The translations under genes and the position numbers were made by a program. This document shows, piece after piece, positions 6,616 to 15,805 of a stretch of DNA of 49,836 nt; the first letter of the stretch is position 1; every line of letters begins with the position of its first letter. This stretch comes from an uncultured Clostridia bacterium (lineage in GTDB: Bacteria > Bacillota > Clostridia > Oscillospirales > Acutalibacteraceae). The DNA is taken from positions 1 to 49,836 of the forward strand of contig CANPWP010000013.1 in assembly GCA_947584595.1 (NCBI GenBank), given 5' to 3'. Below the pieces are notes generated by a model that saw only the letters and a program-made list of their open reading frames with translations, had not been told where the DNA came from and did not search any database.

Positions 6616-9039
6616 TTATTCAGCGGGCGTATATACATCCCATGTACCGGAGATAGAAGTACCGGTAGTTGAACTTGGAACAAAAAGATTTTTGCCTGCT
6701 TGGGTTGCAAGATTCTTTGTTTGGTACTGATTTGACCATGAATTTTTGTTTACAAAGATTAATCCCTCTTGACCATCAACAGGTAAAGAATATTCGTATG
6801 TATATGCCCAGATATTCCTTTCTTCATCTACCTTTTCCATCTTTACAAATTCATTATTAAGGCCGAAAGCAAAACCGTAGAGATATACTGAACTCCATTT
6901 AGTCTTACTATTATCAAAGTAGATAGTTCTCTTAAGTTCGCTTGGATCTGGCTCGGGATCTTCATCTCCGGGGGCCCTTACTATAATTTTAATAACAACA
7001 TAGCCTGATTTTTTATCAAAGTTATAATTGTTAAAGTCAATTCCAAGTTTTACAGTTGAGTTTGCTGATGATACTGTAAATTTAATATTGTTGCCGCTAT
7101 TAAATTGTCCCTTAATATAATTATTTTTATTGGTATAAGCTGTTGTCTGCGGTGAACCCCAGTTATAAGTATATGAGCCGTTGCAAGCTATTTTAAATTC
7201 TTTAGTGCCTGCAGAAACACCTGTGTATGTGATTTCGTATACTCCGTCACCGTCGTCATCTTTCATTATGTTTTTGGTCGAATTTACAGACCAGCTTTCA
7301 CCATTTAACCATTTGCCTGAGCCGCCGCCTACTGCAACAACTTTTGTAAGCTTAAAGCTTGATGCATACTGGGCATCAACAGCAATTTCGCCTGATGTTG
7401 AGTTAAAGTAAATTTTCACATATCCTGAAGCAGAGGTATTAAATGATACATTTTGAGAATCATTAATGCCTCCTGCACCCCATTCGTGATCCTTTGAATT
7501 ATCAGTATTAAATTGACCGTCTGTTATTTTTAATGCATATGAGCCAAGGGGAATATTTGAATATTCTTTAATGTAATCATATGTTTTTGTTTTATATGTA
7601 TATTCGCCCTTTGTCATTAAATTTGCCTCTGCGTCAGCGTCCCATTCAGCTCCTGTGAGTTTCATATCTCCTGCCACATAGTATTTTTTCTCTGGTACAG
7701 GTGGATCTGTTTCCTCTGATGTAGGCTGAGTTTCCTCTGATGTAGGCTGAGTTTCCTCTGATGTAGGCTGAGTTTCCTCTGATGTAGGTTCTGTTTGCTG
7801 TGATGTTGGCTGAGTTTCCTCTGATGTAGGTTCTGTTTGCTGTGATGTTGGCTGAGTTGCCTCTGATGTAGGCTGAGTTTCCTCTGATGTAGGTTCTGTT
7901 TGCTGTGATGTAGGCTGAGTTGCCTCTGATGTAGGCTCTGTTTCCTGTGATGTAGGCTGAGTTTCCTGTGATGTAGGCTGAGTTGCCTCTGATGTAGGCT
8001 CTGTATCTGCGTCGTTAGGTCCCTTTACAAGGATTGTAATTGGAACTTCGCCCTCTTTTGTGCTGAAGTTAAAGCCGGAAAGATCAATTCTGAGTGTTAC
8101 TTTTGAAGCATCTTCCGCTACATCAAAATTGATGTTGCTCGGATTATCTCCGCCTTCTCCTATAAATTTAATTTCTTTTCCTGTATACGTTTCACCTGAA
8201 GGAGCACCCCACTGAACTGACCAGCTGCCATTACATGCAAATTTAACTTGATAAATATCTGCATATACATTTTCATATGAAATTTCATATACTCCCGGCT
8301 GACCTTCTACTTCAGTCATTCTGTTTGACGGATCGTCAACAACCCAGTTTGCACCGTTCAAGAATGAATCTGAGCCTCCGCCTACTGCAGTAATATACTC
8401 AAATTCGAAATTAGTTAAGTTTTCAGCACTTACTGCAATTTCTTTTGTTTGTGAATTAAAATAAATTGTTACAGGGCAAGCTGCACTAAGGGTAAAGTTA
8501 TAGTTTGATTCACCGTTACCCCAAGATTCTGCAAGCGGATCAACAGGATTTCCCTTATCGTCTGTATCCCAAGAACGTCCGTTTGTAATCTTGAAGTTAT
8601 AGCTGCCGGCCTCAAGATTTGCAATTTCATATGAATAATCATAAGAATTGCCGTCATATTCATATTCACCTTTAATCATTAAAGGTCCGCCTACAGGATC
8701 CCATGTAGGCTCAACAAGGTCACCTGCTACATGATAAGCTATATCATCAACAGGATTCTGCGGTAAAAGGTTAGCAATATAAAGCTGGATATATGTAACA
8801 TCTAATACATTTATATATCCATCCTGACTATAATCGGCTACGCTCAAGTCTATATCGCTATCACCTTTAAATTTAGCAAGATACAACTGTAATAGTGTTG
8901 CATCTTTAACAGTTACTTCCCGGTCACTGTCTACATCACCAAGAAGCGCATTGTCGCCTGTTTCCGCAAATGCTGAAATACAGCACATACCTAAAACGAG
9001 AACAAGCGAAAGAATAATGCTTATAATTTTTTTTGACAT
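6616..9039 (-). CDS. Secreted dockerin protein with four starch-binding-like modules and a CBM26-like domain
   Basis: 807 residues. Signal peptide 1-25; type I dockerin 33-93 with two calcium-binding repeats (DVDSDREVTVKDA and DYSQDGYINVLDV); then two module pairs (A at 103-205 and 453-556, B at 215-340 and 567-690). The pairs are split by a Pro-Thr-Ser-rich linker (344-446). The B modules (GGGS..LNG..W, FACNGSW, W.GAP) resemble the X25-type starch-binding modules of pullulanases. Residues 703-807 (TIYFDNSKTKWSSVYLYGF) resemble CBM26. No catalytic domain is seen, so the inferred role is a non-catalytic starch-binding subunit of an amylosome. GGAGGG lies just before the start. It is a single-gene unit. 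Confidence 0.85.
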   Translation of the reverse strand: MSKKIISIILSLVLVLGMCCISAFAETGDNALLGDVDSDREVTVKDATLLQLYLAKFKGDSDIDLSVADYSQDGYINVLDVTYIQLYIANLLPQNPVDDIAYHVAGDLVEPTWDPVGGPLMIKGEYEYDGNSYDYSYEIANLEAGSYNFKITNGRSWDTDDKGNPVDPLAESWGNGESNYNFTLSAACPVTIYFNSQTKEIAVSAENLTNFEFEYITAVGGGSDSFLNGANWVVDDPSNRMTEVEGQPGVYEISYENVYADIYQVKFACNGSWSVQWGAPSGETYTGKEIKFIGEGGDNPSNINFDVAEDASKVTLRIDLSGFNFSTKEGEVPITILVKGPNDADTEPTSEATQPTSQETQPTSQETEPTSEATQPTSQQTEPTSEETQPTSEATQPTSQQTEPTSEETQPTSQQTEPTSEETQPTSEETQPTSEETQPTSEETDPPVPEKKYYVAGDMKLTGAEWDADAEANLMTKGEYTYKTKTYDYIKEYSNIPLGSYALKITDGQFNTDNSKDHEWGAGGINDSQNVSFNTSASGYVKIYFNSTSGEIAVDAQYASSFKLTKVVAVGGGSGKWLNGESWSVNSTKNIMKDDDGDGVYEITYTGVSAGTKEFKIACNGSYTYNWGSPQTTAYTNKNNYIKGQFNSGNNIKFTVSSANSTVKLGIDFNNYNFDKKSGYVVIKIIVRAPGDEDPEPDPSELKRTIYFDNSKTKWSSVYLYGFAFGLNNEFVKMEKVDEERNIWAYTYEYSLPVDGQEGLIFVNKNSWSNQYQTKNLATQAGKNLFVPSSTTGTSISGTWDVYTPAE
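7702..8010 (-). repeat. Tandem PTS-linker repeat inside the dockerin protein gene
   Basis: About 17 copies of an 18-bp unit encoding six residues of the form P-T-S-E/Q-x-T plus Q/E/D. Units are near-identical in DNA, with short higher-order blocks, so copy number is likely to vary. The protein linker is acidic and Thr/Ser-rich and probably flexible. Confidence 0.85.
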
Positions 9040-9270
9040 TTTGCCTTTCCCTCCTTAAAAATTTTTCCGACATTAACTGATAAATTTCGACATTATCGGT
9101 TACTTTAATTATATTATATTGAGTATAATAAGTCAAATATAAATTTTATTTTTGTGTAAAATATACATTTTTTATTGCTTCATTGTAACAACTTAACTAT
9201 TGTTTTATTTTGTTTCACATTTTTTCTATGTATATTATTTTCTTAATTACTATTTATTACAAACGATTAA

Positions 9271-9312
9271 AAAGGAATGTCTCAAAACAAATTGAAGTTT
9301 GAGACATTCCTT
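9271..9312. terminator. Hairpin between the two dockerin genes
   Basis: AAGGAATGTCTCAAAC pairs with GTTTGAGACATTCCTT. It lies between the start of the gene at 6616-9039 and the end of the gene at 9466-11463, whose stop is about 150 bp away. The rest of 9040-9465 is AT-rich and without coding signs. Confidence 0.6.
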
Positions 9313-9394
9313 ATCACTTAGTATGATTAAAATTTGATATATGGAAATAAATGTTTCCTGCAATATTTGAAAAGTGTTTTCTATTTAAAAAATC

Positions 9395-9426
9395 AAAACT
9401 GCCTCACAAAAAATGAGACAGTTTTT
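9395..9426 (-). terminator. Terminator of the carboxypeptidase/GH25-like gene
   Basis: AAAACTG-CTCA pairs with TGAG-CAGTTTT around an A-rich loop, with T runs on both sides. It lies 40 bp after the stop codon at 9466. Confidence 0.7.
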
Positions 9427-9465
9427 ATTATATCACTTTATAAAATTAAGCTTAATAATTTAGTA

Positions 9466-11463
9466 TTATAGCAGGTTTGCAATACGGAGCTGGATATATG
9501 TTACATCTTTAACATTAATATAACCGTCGTTGTCCATATCACATACAGATAAGTCGATTTCTGTTTCATCTAACAGATCAGCCAGATAAAGCTGAATGTA
9601 TGTTGCATCTTTTATATTTAATTCGCCGTCACTATCCGCATCACCGGATATCTTCTGTGACGGTTTTATATAAACAGAACTGAACATATAAATCAGGTTC
9701 TGCCTTGCATAGCCGTTCTCCGATGCAAAAGGAAGATACCAATCTGTTCTGTACTGCCATACATCTGGAGTAATATCTGTTCCCGGAATCGTTATTTTCT
9801 CGGAAAAATCAACCTCATACGGATAATAAGCATACCAAAGACCGATTCCGTTATCTTTCAGTTCAGATAAATTCATATTTGAAAAAACTGTTTTGTCGGC
9901 ATAAACCATAGTATTATACCCGTTTTCTTTCATAATACTGGCAAATTCAAGAGCAATTTCGTTATTCTGCTCAGGAGTATTTGTTTCAAAATGGCTGTCG
10001 TTCATATTATAGGCAACAGGCAGTGCCATATATTTTGTATATTCGGGAATGTATTCATTAAGCTCTTTCAATAAGTATTCGGCTTCAAGCTTTGCGGTTT
10101 CTTTATCAACGGCATAAGAAATGAAGTTTATTCCAAATGAAATGCCGTTGTTAACTGCTCCCTCTACATTTTTCACAAAATCCTCGTCATTTTGCGTTGG
10201 GTAATCCTCCCAGCCCCAGCCTGCACGAATTATGGCAAAGTCTATACCCTGCTTTTTAAGAGATTGCCAATCAATCGGCTCTTTCTCGCCGCTTGTGTAG
10301 TCACCGCTGCGGGATGATACATCAATTCCCGAATAATATCCGCAGGAAACACTGCAAATATCAAAATTTCCTGTTTGGGTTTCTGCTTTTATCTGAGCTT
10401 CTCCCATGGATACGCCTGTAACTACACCGTTTTGGTCAACAGATGCAACCTTTGGATTTGATGAAGTCCACTTAATCTGAGGAGCTCCCGAAATATTGCT
10501 GTTCTCTATATTTGTATTTACCTGTATTTTTTCACCTATCTGAACCGATTTAAATCTTGTATCAACGGATATGTCAATATTATCGGTAAAATTATCAAAT
10601 GCCCATTCATACAGATTTTTTGAGTCAATCATTGCATTGTTTACTGTATCCATTTCAGCGTGCAAAGCAATACACATATATCTGCTGACGCCTTTTTGAG
10701 CGGTTGATACAATACATTTCCCCGCTTCATCAGTTGAGCCTGTTTTGATTCCTTTAGCATACTGATAATAATACTGTCCGCCGTTTACTCTATCTATAAG
10801 ATAGTTTGTTGTAAAAAGAGGAACCGTATCTCCTTTCAAGGTATAAGAAGTTGTATTAACTACTTCTTCAAAATAAGGCATAGTAAGAGCATATTTTGCT
10901 ATTTTGTAAAGATCATTGGCAGTTGTATAGTGATCACTTCCTGCAAGACCGTATGAATTTACAAAATTGGTATTTTTACATCCAAGCTCTTTTGCCTTTT
11001 CATTCATCATTTCACTGAATTTATCTGTACTGCCACCTGCAAAATCAGCCAAAACCAAAGCGGCGTCACTTCCTGAAGGTATCATCATTGCATTAAGCAG
11101 TTCAAATACGGAAAACGTTTCACCGATATGATTTTCAAGTCCTGCAACGGAACTGCCTGTTCCCTCTAATTCCTTAAGTACATCACCCTTTATTTCAACC
11201 ATTGTATTTTCAAGGTCCTTTACTTGTTCGGCAACAATTATATAGGTCATGATCTTTGTTACAGACGCAGGCGCTCTTACAACATCTGCATTTTTCTCAA
11301 AAACGACCTCATCTGTATTTAAATCGACTAAAAGCAAAGTGTCTGTTTTTGTTTCAAAATCAGGTGAAATACTTTCTGCCGATACATTAAAGAGAGTAAT
11401 ACCGGACAGCAACATTGTAATTGCTAAAAACAGTGCTGTTGCCTTTTTATAAACTTTTTGCAT
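9466..11463 (-). CDS. Fusion: D-Ala-D-Ala carboxypeptidase, Big_2, GH25-like domain and dockerin
   Basis: 665 residues. Signal peptide about 1-29; peptidase S11 domain about 35-295 with S67-V-T-K70, S130-G-S and K240-T-G, the three penicillin-binding motifs (the second is SGS in place of the usual SxN). A bacterial Ig-like group 2 domain follows (about 303-365), then a GH25 lysozyme-like domain (about 378-595, starting G-I-D381-V-S), and a C-terminal type I dockerin (606-665) with two calcium loops. In the GH25-like part, where lysozymes carry the catalytic D-x-E, I read A-Y-N486-M-N488-D, so the hydrolase may be dead. It would act outside the membrane on peptidoglycan and could be docked to a cohesin. 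GAGGATG ribosome site precedes the ATG. Confidence 0.88.
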   Translation of the reverse strand: MQKVYKKATALFLAITMLLSGITLFNVSAESISPDFETKTDTLLLVDLNTDEVVFEKNADVVRAPASVTKIMTYIIVAEQVKDLENTMVEIKGDVLKELEGTGSSVAGLENHIGETFSVFELLNAMMIPSGSDAALVLADFAGGSTDKFSEMMNEKAKELGCKNTNFVNSYGLAGSDHYTTANDLYKIAKYALTMPYFEEVVNTTSYTLKGDTVPLFTTNYLIDRVNGGQYYYQYAKGIKTGSTDEAGKCIVSTAQKGVSRYMCIALHAEMDTVNNAMIDSKNLYEWAFDNFTDNIDISVDTRFKSVQIGEKIQVNTNIENSNISGAPQIKWTSSNPKVASVDQNGVVTGVSMGEAQIKAETQTGNFDICSVSCGYYSGIDVSSRSGDYTSGEKEPIDWQSLKKQGIDFAIIRAGWGWEDYPTQNDEDFVKNVEGAVNNGISFGINFISYAVDKETAKLEAEYLLKELNEYIPEYTKYMALPVAYNMNDSHFETNTPEQNNEIALEFASIMKENGYNTMVYADKTVFSNMNLSELKDNGIGLWYAYYPYEVDFSEKITIPGTDITPDVWQYRTDWYLPFASENGYARQNLIYMFSSVYIKPSQKISGDADSDGELNIKDATYIQLYLADLLDETEIDLSVCDMDNDGYINVKDVTYIQLRIANLL

Positions 11464-11570
11464 TAAAAATCACATCCTCTATTATCACTATAACAGAAGT
11501 TTTTTTCACTTGCAATATAATTTACGATTTAGTTAATATTTACCGTCAAAGGCTGTGATAAAAAATTTAA

Positions 11571-12371
11571 TTATGAACCTGCACTTTCGTAGGCTTTAAT
11601 GCCTCTGTTCCAAATTAAAACTGAAATTACAAGCAAAACTAAAGAAATTACAACCGTTAAACCTATATTAAACAGCGGATTTTCTCCCGTTAAAATATAA
11701 TTTGCAGGATAAAACGCAGTAAATGCAAATGGTATTATATATGTAATTACCGCTTTTACAAAGTTGTTGTAAATTGTAACAGGGTACTTTGCAAAATCAT
11801 TTACCATATAAAACATATATGTAATATTTCCACTTCGTTTTGTCCAGAACGCTATTGCTGCGGTCGCAATTTTAATTGCCGTATAGATAAGTGTTGCAAA
11901 AGGAATTACAAGCAAAATAAGAATTATTTTAACAACACTCCACTCAATTGCAAGGGTTGGAAGCGTTACGCAAATTAAAGCAATTCCCATTATAAGCTCA
12001 CCTAAAGCGTCTATCTGCAATTTCTCTACCATAACGTGAAACAGCGGATTTATAGGTCGAGTAAGATATTTATCAAAATCGCCTTTTCTTACGGTAAAAT
12101 GACCTATTGACCATAGATTATCAAACAAAAGGTGGTCAAGCCCCTTTGGAATAAGTGAAAACCCGTAAATAAATATAACCTGCTCCAATGTCCAGCCTAC
12201 AAGGCTTGGAATCTGGCTGAATATTATCCATAAAAACAACAGGTTAAAAAACTGACCTAACAAAAAGCCGATTATACCTACAATAAAGTCACCCTTGTAT
12301 TCCATCATTCTCTTAATTTCCTGAGAAACAAATATGCGGTGCATTCTTAACATTCTTTTTATATTCTTCAT
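11571..12371 (-). CDS. ABC-2 type transporter permease (COG3694-like)
   Basis: 266 residues, about six hydrophobic segments (for example 28-52, 108-160, 230-258). The composition and the pairing with a second permease and a COG4586-type ATPase fit the COG4586/4587/3694 exporter group. The substrate is unknown. The family label comes from gene order as much as from sequence. GGGAGG lies before the start; the gene starts 3 bp after the stop of the upstream permease, so the two are co-translated. Last gene of the three-gene unit. Confidence 0.85.
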   Translation of the reverse strand: MKNIKRMLRMHRIFVSQEIKRMMEYKGDFIVGIIGFLLGQFFNLLFLWIIFSQIPSLVGWTLEQVIFIYGFSLIPKGLDHLLFDNLWSIGHFTVRKGDFDKYLTRPINPLFHVMVEKLQIDALGELIMGIALICVTLPTLAIEWSVVKIILILLVIPFATLIYTAIKIATAAIAFWTKRSGNITYMFYMVNDFAKYPVTIYNNFVKAVITYIIPFAFTAFYPANYILTGENPLFNIGLTVVISLVLLVISVLIWNRGIKAYESAGS

Positions 12372-12374
12372 AAC

Positions 12375-13193
12375 TTAACCTCCCTGAACACAAAGGTGTT
12401 TTGTTGCGACTCTCCACAATAGCTTTGACAGTCCCCAGAATACAAGCACCCAGAAAAGCTGTAATCCCATATAGAACAACAATTCCGTTCCGCTGTACAT
12501 TCCCATATAAATCATAACAGGAGTATAGTTTAAAGACGCAAAGGGTAAAAACAAAAACAGCTTTTCAAGAAAATCAGGCAAAAATGTAAAGGGGATCATT
12601 GTACCCGACAAAAAACCGACTATACAGTTTTTCATCATATTTGCTCCCCATAAGTATTTAATGACAAATGCTATAAATCCAAAGCAAATATTAAAGAAAA
12701 AGTTTATAAGGTAAGCAAATACACAGCTTATTATGTAGAGCAGAAATCCTATAATATTAAACTGAATTTCTCCCGTAAAAATCGTTCTGCAAATTTCAAC
12801 TCCCAACACAAGGGGAATAATCAAAATACAGACGGTCATTATTTTATTGCCAAGTTCCTGAAAAAGGAATGTTGAGTTATAACTGATTGGCTTAATCATT
12901 CGCATTGAAATTGAACCGTCACGGATTTCTTCTCCTATATCGTATGTTCCGCCGCTTGATATAAGAGTTGATGTTAAAAACATTAAAAATATGTAAACTA
13001 CCATTTGCGGCATGGTAAAACCGTTCATTGTATCGTTTCCGCCTGATAAAAACACAGCATTCCAGATAAAGTAAGAAACAAAACATCCAAGCACATTTCC
13101 TAATATCATAAAAAACCAGTTGGCCCTGTATGTTGTTGCTTCCTGCAAGCCTGCATTTATAAACGGAAAGTAAATTCTTAATTTCCTTTTCAT
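12375..13193 (-). CDS. ABC-2 type transporter permease (COG4587-like)
   Basis: 272 residues with about six membrane segments. The segment GEEIRDGSISMRMIKPISY after the second helix is a recognisable cytoplasmic feature of ABC-2 permeases of this group. It starts 3 bp after the ATPase stop and ends 3 bp before the second permease, so all three genes form one operon on the minus strand, in the order ATPase, permease, permease. Likely forms a heterodimeric membrane channel with the product of 11571-12371. Substrate unknown. Confidence 0.86.
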   Translation of the reverse strand: MKRKLRIYFPFINAGLQEATTYRANWFFMILGNVLGCFVSYFIWNAVFLSGGNDTMNGFTMPQMVVYIFLMFLTSTLISSGGTYDIGEEIRDGSISMRMIKPISYNSTFLFQELGNKIMTVCILIIPLVLGVEICRTIFTGEIQFNIIGFLLYIISCVFAYLINFFFNICFGFIAFVIKYLWGANMMKNCIVGFLSGTMIPFTFLPDFLEKLFLFLPFASLNYTPVMIYMGMYSGTELLFYMGLQLFWVLVFWGLSKLLWRVATKHLCVQGG

Positions 13194-13196
13194 ATA

Positions 13197-14198
13197 TTAT
13201 ACCTCTCGTTTATAAAGCCTGCGGATTATTTCTTCAATATCTGCATCTTTAACGCTTATATCATTTATATTTATTTTTCCTAATGTATAAGAAAGCATTT
13301 CAGAAACAGGAACAACCTCTGAATTAAACCGTACCTGAACGCCTGTTCCCTCTGTTTTTATGGAAATATCATCATCTACAAAACCGAAATGTTCCTTATA
13401 AGCAAGCACCTTGTCTGCATTTTGAGTATCAGTTTCAAAATGAAGCTCTCTTATCTGACCGTATTTTGATTTAAGCTCTGAAATTGTACCGTCAAAAACA
13501 TTTTTGCCCTTGTCTATCATAACAATTCTTTTTGATAAAAGCTCAATATCTGCAAGGTCGTGAGTTGTTAAAATAACCGTTGTATTTTCCTGTTTGTTTA
13601 TGTATTCAATAGCATTTCTTATATTATCCTTAACCACAACGTCAAGACCGATCGTAGGCTCGTCTAAAAACAGAACCTTTGGACTGTGCAAAAGTGAAGC
13701 GGCGATATCCGCTCTCATTCTCTGTCCTAAAGAAAGAGTACGCACAGGACTTGTGATAAAACTTTCAAGGTCGAGAACCTCATTTAAAAAAGCCATACGC
13801 TTTTTATATTTATCGTCGGGAACTTCATAAATTTCCTTAAGAACACCATAGGTTTCTCTTAAAGGCAAATCCCACCAAAGCTGAGTACGCTGACCGAACA
13901 CGACCCCGATTTCCCTTACATAGTTTTTTCTGTCCTCAGCAGGGTTTTTACCGTTTATGGTGCATTTTCCTGATGTAGGAGTCAAAATTCCCGTAAGCAT
14001 TTTAATAACAGTCGATTTGCCTGCACCGTTGGGACCTATAAATCCCATAACCTCTCCCTCAGGCACATTAAAGCTGATATCATCAACAGCAATAACCTTT
14101 TCATTATGAGGATGAAAAAGTGCTTTTAAACTGCCGATTACACCGGGATCTTTAATCGTCTTTTTAAATTCTTTCCTTAAATTTTCAACATAAATCAT
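13197..14198 (-). CDS. ABC transporter ATP-binding protein (COG4586-like)
   Basis: 333 residues. Walker A GPNGAGKST (about residues 55-63), signature LSLGQRMRADIA, Walker B VLFLDEPTIGLD and the H-loop TTHD are all intact. The extra C-terminal 80-90 residues are typical of drug/lipid exporter ATPases of the ABC-2 class. GGGGG lies before the ATG. First gene of the operon; no regulator is adjacent on the same strand. Confidence 0.93.
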   Translation of the reverse strand: MIYVENLRKEFKKTIKDPGVIGSLKALFHPHNEKVIAVDDISFNVPEGEVMGFIGPNGAGKSTVIKMLTGILTPTSGKCTINGKNPAEDRKNYVREIGVVFGQRTQLWWDLPLRETYGVLKEIYEVPDDKYKKRMAFLNEVLDLESFITSPVRTLSLGQRMRADIAASLLHSPKVLFLDEPTIGLDVVVKDNIRNAIEYINKQENTTVILTTHDLADIELLSKRIVMIDKGKNVFDGTISELKSKYGQIRELHFETDTQNADKVLAYKEHFGFVDDDISIKTEGTGVQVRFNSEVVPVSEMLSYTLGKININDISVKDADIEEIIRRLYKREV

Positions 14199-14264
14199 TG
14201 TAATAAACCCCCTTGTTCAAATAATTTATTTGCTTTGTGGCTTTATACCACATTAATAACTTAG

Positions 14265-15197
14265 TTATTTGTTTGTGTATTCGCTTATGTCTTCATTGTT
14301 AAGCCATTTAACTATTATTTCTAAGTCCTTATTGTGTAAGCCGTGAATACTATCATCATAAGAAATAAAACTGTAATTCTTATTATACTCTTTCAGCTTT
14401 TTCTCCATCTCCTCTGCCTGATTATAAGATACTGTTTCGTCACCCTTACTGTGGATAATCAAAACAGGTACATTGATTTCATTTGCCCAATATACTGCGG
14501 AACGTTTTTCATATTCTTCAGGCAAATCTTTCGGAGAACCGCCGATACAACCTGTTAACACATCCTTCATATCTTCTCTCACATTATACATTTCAATCAA
14601 ATCTGTAGGAGCTGATACGGCAATTATTCTTTTTACTCTGTCTTCTGTCTTTGCAGATAAATAAGACATCATTCCTCCCCTTGAAACACCTGCAACACAA
14701 AGGTCGGTCATATCCGCAAAATCAAAGTCTTCGCATAAATCAATAAGCTTTATAACATCATCTAAATCTGCTCCGCCAAATTCATCTTTACCTGTGCTTC
14801 CGCTTGAACCTCTGTAATTGGAAGCAATAACCACTCTGTTTGTATATGAACAGATTTGTGCGGTATCTGTATCATTAAGCATTGAAAAACTTCCGTTTCC
14901 TCCTCTGTTATAAACAATAACTTTAAAAGGAGTTTTGCTGTTTATACAGTCGAGAGGAATTGAAATATATCCTACTACCTCATAATAATCAGATATGTAT
15001 GTAAATTTATAGGATATACACTTTTCTGAAAAGCTACCGCCTAAATCAAGCTGTTTAATAGTCTTTAAATCCTGCGAATTTTCATAAGACATAAAGTTAA
15101 AACCATCATCAACAGACAGACTGATTGTATTATTGTATGTACTGCAAGATGATAAACTAATAACGATTATTAAGATAACTAATAAAGTCTTTTTCAT
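14265..15197 (-). CDS. Lipoprotein alpha/beta hydrolase (prolyl oligopeptidase-like, S9 type)
   Basis: About 310 residues. A lipoprotein signal (lysine start, hydrophobic core, lipobox LSSC) places it outside, anchored by lipid. The nucleophile elbow GVSRGG and the acid/base segments HSKGDE and SIHGLHNKD supply a Ser-Asp-His triad. The start is ATG 15197 after AAAGG; an in-frame GTG nine bases upstream is less well placed. Substrate (peptide or ester) unknown. The structured RNA candidate at 15217-15310 lies directly upstream in the same direction, so it may sit in this gene's leader. Confidence 0.85.
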   Translation of the reverse strand: MKKTLLVILIIVISLSSCSTYNNTISLSVDDGFNFMSYENSQDLKTIKQLDLGGSFSEKCISYKFTYISDYYEVVGYISIPLDCINSKTPFKVIVYNRGGNGSFSMLNDTDTAQICSYTNRVVIASNYRGSSGSTGKDEFGGADLDDVIKLIDLCEDFDFADMTDLCVAGVSRGGMMSYLSAKTEDRVKRIIAVSAPTDLIEMYNVREDMKDVLTGCIGGSPKDLPEEYEKRSAVYWANEINVPVLIIHSKGDETVSYNQAEEMEKKLKEYNKNYSFISYDDSIHGLHNKDLEIIVKWLNNEDISEYTNK

Positions 15198-15216
15198 AAA
15201 TAACACCTTTCCCTGT

Positions 15217-15310
15217 AAAAAAGCAGTCGGTGGCTATCCATATCCGGCCAGACAGCACCATATATTAACAACCTTTTATGCCCGACTGTTTCCGAACAGT
15301 ACCTATAAAT
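15217..15310 (-). ncRNA. Candidate structured RNA, copy 2, upstream of the lipoprotein hydrolase
   Basis: On the minus strand: hairpin ACTGTT-CGGA-AACAGT, then CAGTCGG, which overlaps the hairpin's 3' arm and can pair with CCGACTG; a run of T follows. The two pairings exclude each other, as in a terminator/anti-terminator switch. The T run ends about 15 bases before the ribosome site of the hydrolase gene. Conserved with 6427-6520. Confidence 0.5.
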
Positions 15311-15380
15311 TAAAAAAATTTTTATAATTATATCACAATTTTTTCGAAAATATATTTCTATATATTGTAATGATTAAAGC

Positions 15381-15429
15381 GGTATAAAATATACCAAATT
15401 GGGATAATATAGTATACCATAACGGTATA
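15381..15429. promoter_or_regulatory. Two palindromes upstream of the small HTH regulator (likely operator)
   Basis: GGTAT-AAAAT-ATACC (15381-15395) and TATACC-ATAAC-GGTATA (15413-15429). Both are built from the same GGTAT half-site but in opposite arrangement. They lie 22-70 bp before the start of the Cro/CI regulator, so autoregulation is inferred. Confidence 0.6.
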
Positions 15430-15450
15430 TTATTGTCAAGGGTGATTTAA

Positions 15451-15669
15451 TTGGCGGCTAAAACAAGAATTAAAGAACTGCGTGAATCAAGGGGCATAAC
15501 CCAGCTAAAGCTTGCAATGGATTTAAATATGAACCAAAACGCAATCAGCAGATATGAAAACAGCACACGACAGGCAGATTACGAAACTCTCATTGCCATT
15601 GCCGATTATTTCAATGTATCAATAGATTATCTTCTTTTCAGGACGGATAAAATGGAAGTAAACAAATAA
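15451..15669 (+). CDS. Small Cro/CI-type helix-turn-helix regulator
   Basis: 72 residues, essentially one HTH_XRE domain: IKELRESRGITQLKLAMDL followed by the recognition helix region NQNAISRYENSTRQ. TTG start, supported by AAGGGTGA about 6 bases upstream; no ATG gives a full domain. It has no effector domain, so it is a stand-alone DNA-binding protein. Palindromes just upstream suggest it controls itself. It is followed by its own hairpin terminator, so it is not co-transcribed with the two-component system. Confidence 0.88.
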   Translation: MAAKTRIKELRESRGITQLKLAMDLNMNQNAISRYENSTRQADYETLIAIADYFNVSIDYLLFRTDKMEVNK

Positions 15670-15702
15670 ACTCAATAAAATTTAATAATTTTTAAAATAT
15701 AA

Positions 15703-15738
15703 TACCCGATTAGATTGTTAATAACAAATCAATCGGGT
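15703..15738 (+). terminator. Hairpin terminator after the HTH regulator
   Basis: ACCCGATT pairs with AATCGGGT, extended by an inner GATT-TGTTA helix, followed by a moderately T-rich tail. Confidence 0.65.
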
Positions 15739-15805
15739 TAAATTATTAATTTTATTTACAATTATGGGTTATAATTTTTATTTAATAATGTTTTTACAAA
15801 GTTAT

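Noticed and set aside
7702..8010. CRISPR array, because of regularly spaced repeats
   Set aside because: The units are contiguous, in frame and code for a Pro-Thr-Ser linker; there are no unique spacers. No CRISPR array or cas gene was seen in the window.
15217..15310. Match to the TwoAYGGAY RNA class, because copy 2 has ATGGAT in a possible loop
   Set aside because: Only one such motif is seen and copy 1 (6427-6520) does not keep it, so the class signature is not met.
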